From JAYZDF01 sp036337945 (GTDB lineage Bacteria > Myxococcota > Kuafuiibacteriia > Kuafuiibacteriales > Kuafuiibacteriaceae), in contig JAYZDF010000093.1 of NCBI GenBank assembly GCA_036337945.1, positions 21,970 through 85,969 of the forward strand: a stretch of 64,000 nt of DNA, given 5' to 3'. The translations under genes and the position numbers were made by a program. Below are positions 9,215 to 16,122 of this stretch, in pieces; position 1 is the stretch's first letter; each line of letters opens with the position of its first letter. The notes under the pieces are model-generated. The model saw only the letters and a program-made list of their open reading frames with translations. It was not told the DNA's origin and made no database searches.

Positions 9215-10138
9215 ATGGATGTTACCGTGGTTTCCTCACTCAGAGTCTTGCAAGACAGCGTTGAAACTCGAAAGCCCGAATGGCTGAAAGTCCACGCTCC
9301 CGGCGGGAAGAAATACGCCGCTATGAAAAAGCGCGCCCGTCGTCTAACGCTGGCGACCGTTTGTGAAGAAGCTCGATGTCCCAATATCGGCGAATGCTGG
9401 GGTGAAGGTACTGCGACTTTCATGCTCATGGGCGAGATTTGTACGCGAGGATGTAGATTCTGCGCCGTTACTACCAAGCGTCAGCCTCCAGCGCTAGACG
9501 TAGACGAACCTCAAAAAATAGCAGAAGCCGTTGCGGAAATGGGACTTCGATACGTGGTTCTGACTTCCGTAAACCGCGATGAACTAGACGATGGCGGAGC
9601 AATTCATCTCGCGCAGTGCATCGATGCGATTCGGGAAAAGTCGCCCGATGTTCTCATTGAAATGCTCTCCCCAGATTTTGAAGGAAAGCACGCTTCGATT
9701 GAAGCATTGGTTTGGACCGACTTGGCTGTTTTTGCCCATAATGTTGAAACCGTTGAAAGGCTTACTCCGGCCGTCCGAGACCCACGTGCCAGTTATGAGC
9801 AAACGCTTGACGTACTGCATTATGCGAAACAAATCCGCCCCGAACTACTGACAAAAAGTTCAATTATGGTGGGTCTAAGTGAGACAGAAGAAGAAGTGTA
9901 CCAAACCCTAAAGGACCTCAAGGAAGTTAGTGTAGATATTGTAACTCTTGGTCAATATCTACGACCAACACACAAACATCTGCCCGTACACGAATACGTG
10001 ACGCCGGAGAAATTTCAGCGGTTCGAAGACATGGCTTCACAACTTGGTTTTGACTTTGTAGCTGCAGGTCCGCTAGTGCGTTCTTCATACAAAGCGGGAG
10101 AACTTTACGTAGAAGGTCGTCTAAAGGCCATCCAATAA
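9215..10138 (+). CDS. lipA: Lipoyl synthase (radical SAM)
   Basis: The 307-residue product matches LipA. It has the auxiliary-cluster cysteines CEEARCPNIGECW and the radical-SAM CxxxCxxC motif in CTRGCRFC, followed by 'LTSVNRDELDDGGA' and 'TKSSIMVGLSE'. LipA inserts two sulfur atoms into octanoyl groups on lipoyl domains, completing the lipoyl cofactor of 2-oxoacid dehydrogenases and the glycine cleavage system. It lies 13 bases upstream of a dehydrogenase E1-alpha gene, so the two are probably co-transcribed, which makes functional sense. No lipB is adjacent. A GAGGTGA-like Shine-Dalgarno precedes the ATG. Confidence 0.97.
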   Translation: MDVTVVSSLRVLQDSVETRKPEWLKVHAPGGKKYAAMKKRARRLTLATVCEEARCPNIGECWGEGTATFMLMGEICTRGCRFCAVTTKRQPPALDVDEPQKIAEAVAEMGLRYVVLTSVNRDELDDGGAIHLAQCIDAIREKSPDVLIEMLSPDFEGKHASIEALVWTDLAVFAHNVETVERLTPAVRDPRASYEQTLDVLHYAKQIRPELLTKSSIMVGLSETEEEVYQTLKDLKEVSVDIVTLGQYLRPTHKHLPVHEYVTPEKFQRFEDMASQLGFDFVAAGPLVRSSYKAGELYVEGRLKAIQ

Positions 10139-10151
10139 GTCTCCTCGCGGG

Positions 10152-11477
10152 ATGAATAGAATGCCAACTCAATCTGCACGAAGATCGACCAAAAAGAAAA
10201 CAGCAAAAAAGAAGGTAGCCAAGAAGACCGCTGCACGAAAAGCGCCGGCTCGAAAGAAGTCTGTCGCAAAGAAGATTCCGGCTAAAACGGCGAAAAAAGC
10301 TGCAAAACGAAAGGCACCTCGTAAAAAACTCAGCGGCAAAAAAACAAGCATAGCAAGTATTGCCTCTACAACGACTGGCTTCGAAGAAAAGTTTCCTCTG
10401 CGAACGTGCATCGATAAGAATGGGCGGGCCAAAAACGCTCCCAAGCTCAGCGATGAAATGCTTCGGAAGATTATGCATTACATGGTTCTGAATAGAGAAC
10501 TCGACGAAAGGCTCACAAAACTTCAACGTCAGGGTCGAATCGGATTTCATATCGGTTCCGTCGGCGAAGAAGCTTTGATGATCGGGACTGCAGCCGCATT
10601 GAAACCAACGGACTGGGTTGTTCCGTGCTACCGCGAAATGGGTGTAGCGCTCTACAGAGGGATGAACCTAGACCAAGTCGTCGCGAACATGTTTGGCACC
10701 GCAGACGACCCCGTTCAAGGGCGCCAAATGCCATGCCATTACGTCGACAAAGAACATAATTTCCTCTCCATCAGTTCTCCGGTCGGTACGCAAATAGCAC
10801 AGGCTGCGGGCTTAGGCTGGGCCATGCGTCTTCGAAACTCAAACGATGCTTCTATCGTTTATTTCGGCGACGGAGCAACGAGCGAAGGTGACTTTCACGT
10901 CGGAATGAACTTCGCGGGCGTCTATGACGCGGCGACTGTATTCGTATGCCGAAACAACCAATGGGCCATTTCAACTCCACTGTCCGGGCAAACAGCGAGT
11001 GAAACCATTGCACAAAAAGCAATCGCTTACGGGATGAACGGCGAGAGAGTAGACGGAAACGACCCACTCGCAGTCTACGCAGCAACCACTGAAGCGCTCG
11101 AAAGAGCTCGGACCGGTGGCGGCCCTACTCTTCTGGAAATGTGCACATACCGTGTAGGGGCGCACTCCACGAGTGATGATCCACGATCATACAGAAAACA
11201 AGACGAAGTTGACCCATGGATTGCCAAGGACCCTATTGAGCGATTCGGACAATATCTCAAGCGAAAGAAGCTTTGGAATGATGAAGAGGCGGTTCGGATT
11301 GGAGAACAAATCGAAGCTGAGCTGCAAGCCGCTATCAAGAAAGCAGAAGCTACTCCTAAACCACCCATTTCAAGCTTATTCACCGACGTTTTCGGGCAAC
11401 AAACCCAGATGCTAGCGGAGCAACAAGCAGAGCTAGAAGCAACGCTTGCAGCCGGCTATATTCCAAAAGCTCACTAG
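10152..11477 (+). CDS. Pyruvate/branched-chain 2-oxoacid dehydrogenase E1 alpha with lysine-rich N-terminal tail
   Basis: Residues about 90-441 form a standard E1-alpha thiamine-diphosphate subunit. They include IGSVGEEALMIGTAAAL, the 'GQMPCHYVDKEHNF'-like region (here GRQMPCHY), the ThDP/Mg motif GDGATSEG...CRNNQWAIS and the C-terminal 'YRVGAHSTSDDPRSYR' region. Sequence flavour is closer to the branched-chain type than to the E. coli homodimeric type. The unusual part is residues about 9-70, an Arg/Lys/Ala-rich tract with repeats such as KKTAKKKVAKKTAARKAPAR, resembling the tails of bacterial histone H1-like proteins. E1-alpha works with an E1-beta and a lipoylated E2; no E1-beta follows, because the next gene is convergent. 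It is linked to lipA upstream. The ATG at 10152 has no strong ribosome site; one at 10161 is also possible. Confidence 0.9.
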   Translation: MNRMPTQSARRSTKKKTAKKKVAKKTAARKAPARKKSVAKKIPAKTAKKAAKRKAPRKKLSGKKTSIASIASTTTGFEEKFPLRTCIDKNGRAKNAPKLSDEMLRKIMHYMVLNRELDERLTKLQRQGRIGFHIGSVGEEALMIGTAAALKPTDWVVPCYREMGVALYRGMNLDQVVANMFGTADDPVQGRQMPCHYVDKEHNFLSISSPVGTQIAQAAGLGWAMRLRNSNDASIVYFGDGATSEGDFHVGMNFAGVYDAATVFVCRNNQWAISTPLSGQTASETIAQKAIAYGMNGERVDGNDPLAVYAATTEALERARTGGGPTLLEMCTYRVGAHSTSDDPRSYRKQDEVDPWIAKDPIERFGQYLKRKKLWNDEEAVRIGEQIEAELQAAIKKAEATPKPPISSLFTDVFGQQTQMLAEQQAELEATLAAGYIPKAH

Positions 11478-11504
11478 AGTTTTCGGAAAGTCGAAAGAAA
11501 GGAC

Positions 11505-13208
11505 CTAATAGAGAGGAACGGCTTCAGCGCCGTTGTAGTAATGGCCTAGGATCTGTCGAAACGTTTGGCCGCTCTCTGCCCGACCGATTGCTCCCATCTG
11601 GCACATCCCAACGCCATGACCCCAACCGCCTCCTGTGAATTTGAGCGACTTTATAAAGTTGTTCGAGTCTCGAATCACGTCTACGACAAACATCCCACTA
11701 TTTAGATTCCCAAATAATCGACGAACGGGAAGCTCTCGAAGCACGACTTTCTGTCCTTTGCTTCCGCTCACCCTGATTCCACTTACTCTTCCGCCTTTGC
11801 CCCGTCCGAGAACTTCAACATTTCGAAGTTTTCCCACTCCGAGGTGGGCAACCATTTGATCCGCGACCGTCGCACTAATTGTACGTACCCATCGGTACTT
11901 GTCATGATTGGCCATGCTCGCCTTTGCGCTCCAGGTGGGCGGGAAAGACTCAAGAAAGCTTCGTATATTAGATTCGTTGAGACCATCTCGATACCTCGCA
12001 AGGGCGGGGTCAGATTGTGGTCCATCGAGCTTCGGTCTTAAGCTTACGGAAGGAATCGTTCCCCACACAACCTCGTTCGCTTCAGAGTAACCACCACTAC
12101 TAGAGGAATATCGAGTATCAACAATCTTTATAGGCTCAAATTTCGTTTTCTTCGGTCGCGCTACAAGCAGGCCTCGGGTGGCCTTTACGGCCTTATTTGT
12201 AGACTTTTGCTCGCTTTGGGCACCTGCGTATACCTGACAATGTTGCTCACTGCATAAATGAAACGGATCTTCAAAATGGCGATGCCCCAACTTGCTGAAT
12301 ATTTCTCCACGAGCGGTAACTGCTTGAGCTTTTAGGGCCTCAGCCGGAGCAGTCGCAAAGATTTCTGCGGGAACAAGCCCGGCCAATAATTTTTCCGCTG
12401 ATATTGAATTGATGAGTGTGAGCTCTCCATTTTCATCGATAGCGATATACATATGTTCGCGATATTCACGGTTCGCTCTACCGTGCCATTTGTATCCTTT
12501 TCCGAACTCAACTGCATCGACAAGTATTTTGGAGTTCGATGTCGACCCCACATAGACGGAACCTTTCGCTTCATGGCGAAGCCGGCCTTTGTGGTCGTAA
12601 ATCCCGATAATACCCGAAGGCGCCCTTATCAATTCCTTATGAAGAAAGAGGGAATCAAGCCCTAGATCAATGCGAGAGAGTTTTTCCATGAGCTGTTGCG
12701 CTCGCTTTTCGGACGCAAAACCTCCGAGGGCTACCAACCAAGAGCGTGTATCCAATACCCGTCCACGAACAGCAAACAGAGTTCCCGTCTCAAGAACCGT
12801 AGTCTTGTACCCACGCTTCCTCCACGTACTCTCTTCCTTGCTGGGATAAGCGCCGTCCTTCGCAATATGTGTCTCTACAACAACCCAATGTTGAATTTCC
12901 GCAGGCTTAGAAGAACGAACTCGAAACTTGTATCGCTGTTTGGCTTTGCCGTAGACGGTCTTGGGGATACTATCGTCTGTAAACATGAGACGAATGGGAC
13001 CTCGAGCGGATACTTGAACCTGTTTCTGTCCCTTCATAATACCTACGAGAATTCGCGGCGTTCCTTCGCTAAATCGAAGTCGCTTTTCGTAAAGTTCAGA
13101 CGTTTTAAGAGGCGTAAAGTCGGGAAACGCGAAACTCTCTACCGACGCGAAAACAATATAAAGGGCTGCGAGTGTGCCAGCGGAGAATAAACAAAGGCGA
13201 GAGCCCAT
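11505..13208 (-). CDS. SpoIID/LytB-domain secreted protein
   Basis: I take the ATG at 13208 as the start because it is followed by a good signal peptide (MGSRLCLFSAGTLAALYIVF); the frame stays open to 13340 and a longer start is possible. The protein is then 567 residues. A middle region (about 160-185) looks SPOR-like (SWLVALGGFASEKRAQQLMEKL). The C-terminal half is SpoIID: PAEALKAQAVTARGEI, the DTRYSSSSGGYSEANEVVWG segment and the terminal GHGVGMCQMGAIGRAESG / ILGHYYNGAE signature. SpoIID proteins are lytic transglycosylases in spore formers, and LytB relatives enhance amidases; here the role is probably peptidoglycan remodelling in the periplasm. It converges on the E1-alpha gene with 27 bases between. 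Confidence 0.85.
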   Translation of the reverse strand: MGSRLCLFSAGTLAALYIVFASVESFAFPDFTPLKTSELYEKRLRFSEGTPRILVGIMKGQKQVQVSARGPIRLMFTDDSIPKTVYGKAKQRYKFRVRSSKPAEIQHWVVVETHIAKDGAYPSKEESTWRKRGYKTTVLETGTLFAVRGRVLDTRSWLVALGGFASEKRAQQLMEKLSRIDLGLDSLFLHKELIRAPSGIIGIYDHKGRLRHEAKGSVYVGSTSNSKILVDAVEFGKGYKWHGRANREYREHMYIAIDENGELTLINSISAEKLLAGLVPAEIFATAPAEALKAQAVTARGEIFSKLGHRHFEDPFHLCSEQHCQVYAGAQSEQKSTNKAVKATRGLLVARPKKTKFEPIKIVDTRYSSSSGGYSEANEVVWGTIPSVSLRPKLDGPQSDPALARYRDGLNESNIRSFLESFPPTWSAKASMANHDKYRWVRTISATVADQMVAHLGVGKLRNVEVLGRGKGGRVSGIRVSGSKGQKVVLRELPVRRLFGNLNSGMFVVDVIRDSNNFIKSLKFTGGGWGHGVGMCQMGAIGRAESGQTFRQILGHYYNGAEAVPLY

Positions 13209-13593
13209 CACGCAAAGAATATACAGAAGAGCAGATCGACAACAAGACCCCGCTCTTCTTTCTTGAATTCGGTCACGAGGGAACACAAGGGTCAGGAGGT
13301 TGAGTTGGAGCGCTGATGTGCCTTGCAGCTGCATACGCAATTGAAGACTTCATTACCTAACGACCAAAGTGTGAAAGGCGAGACACCTTAACTAGCATCG
13401 GCATACAAACGGAGATCAGACTTGTTACGAGATAACTCTCTTTTCGCAAAATGTCCTATAAACGAAAAGACCGCTCATATTAAGGTGTGGAATGAGACGA
13501 CCAACGGCACCCTAGGCGAAAGGACCACAGCCTAACGAAAACCTATTCTTGTCCCCTTTTGATATTCCCGAGCAGAGGACTTTATCGATATGC
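13209..13593. other. Intergenic region upstream of the SpoIID-like gene
   Basis: About 385 bases lie between the rpsI terminator and the preferred SpoIID start. The first 132 bases remain open in the SpoIID frame and might be coding if the start is at 13340. The remainder holds no gene, tRNA or strong promoter that I could recognise. Confidence 0.4.
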
Positions 13594-13626
13594 AAAAAAA
13601 AAAGCCGCCCAAAGGGGGGCGGCTTT
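13594..13626 (-). terminator. Rho-independent terminator of the rplM-rpsI operon
   Basis: AAAGCCGCCC (13601-13610) pairs with GGGCGGCTTT (13617-13626) around a six-base loop. On the minus strand the GC-rich stem runs into a T10 tract (A run at 13594-13603 on the plus strand). It lies 28 bases beyond the rpsI stop and is a textbook intrinsic terminator. Confidence 0.93.
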
Positions 13627-13653
13627 CGTAATTCTCCAAATGAAAAAAAGGAT

Positions 13654-14046
13654 TTAGCGTTTAGAGAATTGGAATCGTTTACGAGCACCAGGTTGTCCGT
13701 ATTTTTTACGTTCAACGCGACGGGAATCGCGAGTAACGAATCCCGCTTTTTTCAGTGAGTCACGGAAAGAGCCATTGTGTTTGATCAGGGCTCTCGTAAT
13801 TCCGTGTCGAATCGCGCCTGCTTGACCCGAAAGACCACCACCGGTGACGTTTATCTTTACGTCAAACTGACCGTTTGTGTCGGTAACATCAAAAGGCTGA
13901 CGAAGAATCATCTTCAAGGTCTCGCGACCAAAATATGTATCGAGGTCTCGTTTGTTGACCACGACTTTACCGGTGCCTGGTTGCATCCAAACTCTTGCTA
14001 CCGCTTCTTTACGGCGTCCTGTTGCGTATTGTTCTTGTTCTGACAT
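13654..14046 (-). CDS. rpsI: 30S ribosomal protein S9
   Basis: The 130-residue protein has the S9 hallmarks: YATGRRKEAVARVW near the start, 'GGGLSGQAGAIRHGI(T/S)RAL' in the middle and the basic C-terminus RKKYGQPGARKRFQFSKR, whose tail reaches the ribosomal P site. It is the second gene of the conserved rplM-rpsI pair, 14 bases after rplM, and ends at a strong terminator. Confidence 0.98.
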   Translation of the reverse strand: MSEQEQYATGRRKEAVARVWMQPGTGKVVVNKRDLDTYFGRETLKMILRQPFDVTDTNGQFDVKINVTGGGLSGQAGAIRHGITRALIKHNGSFRDSLKKAGFVTRDSRRVERKKYGQPGARKRFQFSKR

Positions 14047-14060
14047 CGTGAAACTTCCTA

Positions 14061-14516
14061 CTAAATTTCAAACTTTTCAGGCTGTTGAGCCTTGTGAGGA
14101 TGATCTGGCCCAGCATAGACCTTCAATTTTTTGATGATTCGGTTACCCAGAGGACCATGAGGAATCATGCCATACACAGCTTTTTTGATGACCAGCTCAG
14201 GATTTTTTTCGAGCATAACGTCAGCGCTGCGTTCTTTTAGATGACCAAACCATTGAGTATGTTTGTAATACGTCTTCTTTGCCGCCTTGTCGTTACCGCG
14301 AAACTCGACTTTGTCGGCGTTTACGATAACAACGAAATCACCCACATCGTCGTGACGAGTGAACGTAGGCTTGTGCTTGCCGCGTAACAGCGAAGCAACA
14401 ACTGTAGATAGGCGACCTACACTTTGCCCTTCAGCGTCCACGATCAACCATTTGCGTTCATGGTTCGCGCGCGTGAAATGCTTCGTAGCTCCAGGGACAT
14501 TTACAATTTTTTCCAT
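14061..14516 (-). CDS. rplM: 50S ribosomal protein L13
   Basis: The 151-residue protein matches L13 with WLIVDAEGQSVGRLSTVVA, LLRGKHKPTFTRHDDVGDFV and 'MIPHGPLGNRIIKKLKVYAG'. It sits in the usual rplM-rpsI operon. The Shine-Dalgarno GGAG, about ten bases before the ATG, lies inside a small inverted repeat (14525-14537), which might affect translation. In E. coli this operon is autoregulated by L13, so a leader control element would not be surprising. Confidence 0.97.
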   Translation of the reverse strand: MEKIVNVPGATKHFTRANHERKWLIVDAEGQSVGRLSTVVASLLRGKHKPTFTRHDDVGDFVVIVNADKVEFRGNDKAAKKTYYKHTQWFGHLKERSADVMLEKNPELVIKKAVYGMIPHGPLGNRIIKKLKVYAGPDHPHKAQQPEKFEI

Positions 14517-14524
14517 AACTAACT

Positions 14525-14537
14525 CTCCGTGACGGAG
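14525..14537 (-). promoter_or_regulatory. Hairpin covering the rplM ribosome-binding site
   Basis: The perfect inverted repeat CTCCGT-G-ACGGAG overlaps the GGAG Shine-Dalgarno of rplM. In RNA it would fold as a five-pair stem with a UCA loop. A TTGACA-like -35 box lies upstream on the minus strand (14571-14566), but its -10 is unclear. Confidence 0.4.
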
Positions 14538-14586
14538 TGGCCCTCTTATGGACGACGACTGATTGTGTCAAGCGACAAACTACACA

Positions 14587-15327
14587 CTAAGCAATCAGCT
14601 TTTCTAATTCTGACCGAACCCGTTCATTCAGTGCATTTCGACCCTCTCCTGTAGGTGAATACCCGGAACCATCGAAGGGTTCCCCGGCCGTCACGTGAAT
14701 GATTCCAGGATTTGCTGAAAAGGCGCCACTAGCGAGACAATGTCCGGACCCTTTTACACCGATGGGCAATACCGGGACTTCTGCCTCGGTCGCGATATAA
14801 AACGGACCTTTCTTTAACGATCCCAGAGTACCTTCTGGGGTCCGAGTACCTTCCGGAAACACCAGAATTGACTGGCCTTTTTCGATAGCTCGACGAGCTC
14901 TTTCGACCGAGGCAACCGCCCGTTTCCGATCCCCGCGATCGACAATAATTGCTGCCCCCCACTGAAGAACCTGACCAAAAACAGGCACGTAGGTCAGTTC
15001 GCGTTTGGCGACAAAACGAATAGGAAAAGGAATCACTCGATAAAGGGCCACCACATCAAATAGGCTTGAGTGATTGGAAAGAACGAGATACCCGCTTTCA
15101 TCCACGAGGGAATCAAGTCCCTTTGTGTAGATCTGCACATTACAAATCTTTAGGACAAGCCACGACCAGACTTTGGCGACGCGCCAAACGCCAGTGACAG
15201 GGAAAATAAATACAATAGGTAGGCAGATGATCGCCGCTAGACCGGTAACGAAAACGGATGACCAGAATCTAAGTTTTCCCAACATATGAATCGAAGGACT
15301 ATTTCTGGCGCGGCGGTAAGCGGTCAT
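14587..15327 (-). CDS. plsC: 1-acyl-sn-glycerol-3-phosphate acyltransferase (PlsC family)
   Basis: The 246-residue protein has the acyltransferase motifs NHSSLFD (the catalytic H-x4-D) and FPEGTRTPEG, and two hydrophobic N-terminal segments (about 18-45). It adds the second acyl chain to lysophosphatidate in membrane phospholipid synthesis. The ATG at 15327 is supported by a strong GGAGGAGG Shine-Dalgarno about nine bases upstream, even though this makes the gene overlap the end of truA by 29 bases; an internal ATG at 15285 has no ribosome site. The overlap implies coupling with truA. Substrate specificity within the family cannot be read from sequence. Confidence 0.9.
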   Translation of the reverse strand: MTAYRRARNSPSIHMLGKLRFWSSVFVTGLAAIICLPIVFIFPVTGVWRVAKVWSWLVLKICNVQIYTKGLDSLVDESGYLVLSNHSSLFDVVALYRVIPFPIRFVAKRELTYVPVFGQVLQWGAAIIVDRGDRKRAVASVERARRAIEKGQSILVFPEGTRTPEGTLGSLKKGPFYIATEAEVPVLPIGVKGSGHCLASGAFSANPGIIHVTAGEPFDGSGYSPTGEGRNALNERVRSELEKLIA

Positions 15328-16093
15328 CGTAGATGACCTCCTCCAAGCAAAGACCTTGAGGGGGCGCTGTCATTCCAGCTTTTGTCCGATCTTTAGCTGC
15401 CAAAATTGCTCGTAATTCGTCAATTGAGATTTTACCGAGCCCAACATCTCTAAGCGTACCCGCAATCACGCGAACCATATTCTTAACGAATGCGTTTCCC
15501 ATAACTTCGATATGAACTCGGCAGTAATCTCCAGAGTTTACGGAAAGCCGAAACAGCTGGCGAACCGCGTGCGCTGCGTTGCAGCCGGTTGCCCGAAATG
15601 ATGAAAAGTCGTGGGTGCCGATAAGAACCTGACCAGCCTTGTGCATCGCTTCCACGTCTAGAGGAGACCGCTCCCACCATGAAAAATCGCGTTCGATAGC
15701 GCTCGGCTGCGGAGAGTTCCAAAAAGTGTATTTATAGATCTTCCCGCGAGAGTTTCTTCGAGGGCACAACCCCAACTCCACCCATGCACCCTCACGAATG
15801 ACGATGGACTCAGACGTAAGTGTGGTAAGGCCTCTTATGTACCCGACGAGTGGAATATCTTGAGATTCTGGTGGGTCGAATGCAATGACCTGTCCTCTGG
15901 CGTGTACACCTGCGTCAGTCCGACTGGCATATCGTATTTGCATGGGCGTAGACAGCATAGTGCTCAACGCGTCTTCGATAGCCGCCTGAATTGTCGGTAT
16001 ATTCTGAGGAACCTTCTGAGTAGCCCATCCCCGATAATCACCGCCGTCATACTCAACAATCAGCTTGATGGACTTGCGGGTAGGTTCATTCAT
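15299..16093 (-). CDS. truA: tRNA pseudouridine(38-40) synthase TruA
   Basis: The 264-residue protein carries the TruA motif YASRTDAGVHARGQVIAF with the catalytic aspartate of RTDAGVHA, 'DFSSFRATGC' and 'FVKNMVRVIAGTL'. It isomerises uridines 38-40 in tRNA anticodon arms. Its last 29 bases overlap plsC. Confidence 0.96.
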   Translation of the reverse strand: MNEPTRKSIKLIVEYDGGDYRGWATQKVPQNIPTIQAAIEDALSTMLSTPMQIRYASRTDAGVHARGQVIAFDPPESQDIPLVGYIRGLTTLTSESIVIREGAWVELGLCPRRNSRGKIYKYTFWNSPQPSAIERDFSWWERSPLDVEAMHKAGQVLIGTHDFSSFRATGCNAAHAVRQLFRLSVNSGDYCRVHIEVMGNAFVKNMVRVIAGTLRDVGLGKISIDELRAILAAKDRTKAGMTAPPQGLCLEEVIYDDRLPPRQK

Positions 16094-16122
16094 CGAGAGC
16101 AGCTATTCAAGGTCTCTTGGAA

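Noticed and set aside
12696..13190. 164-residue open frame antisense to the SpoIID-like gene
   Set aside because: Lies opposite a well-supported coding region including its signal peptide; no motif.
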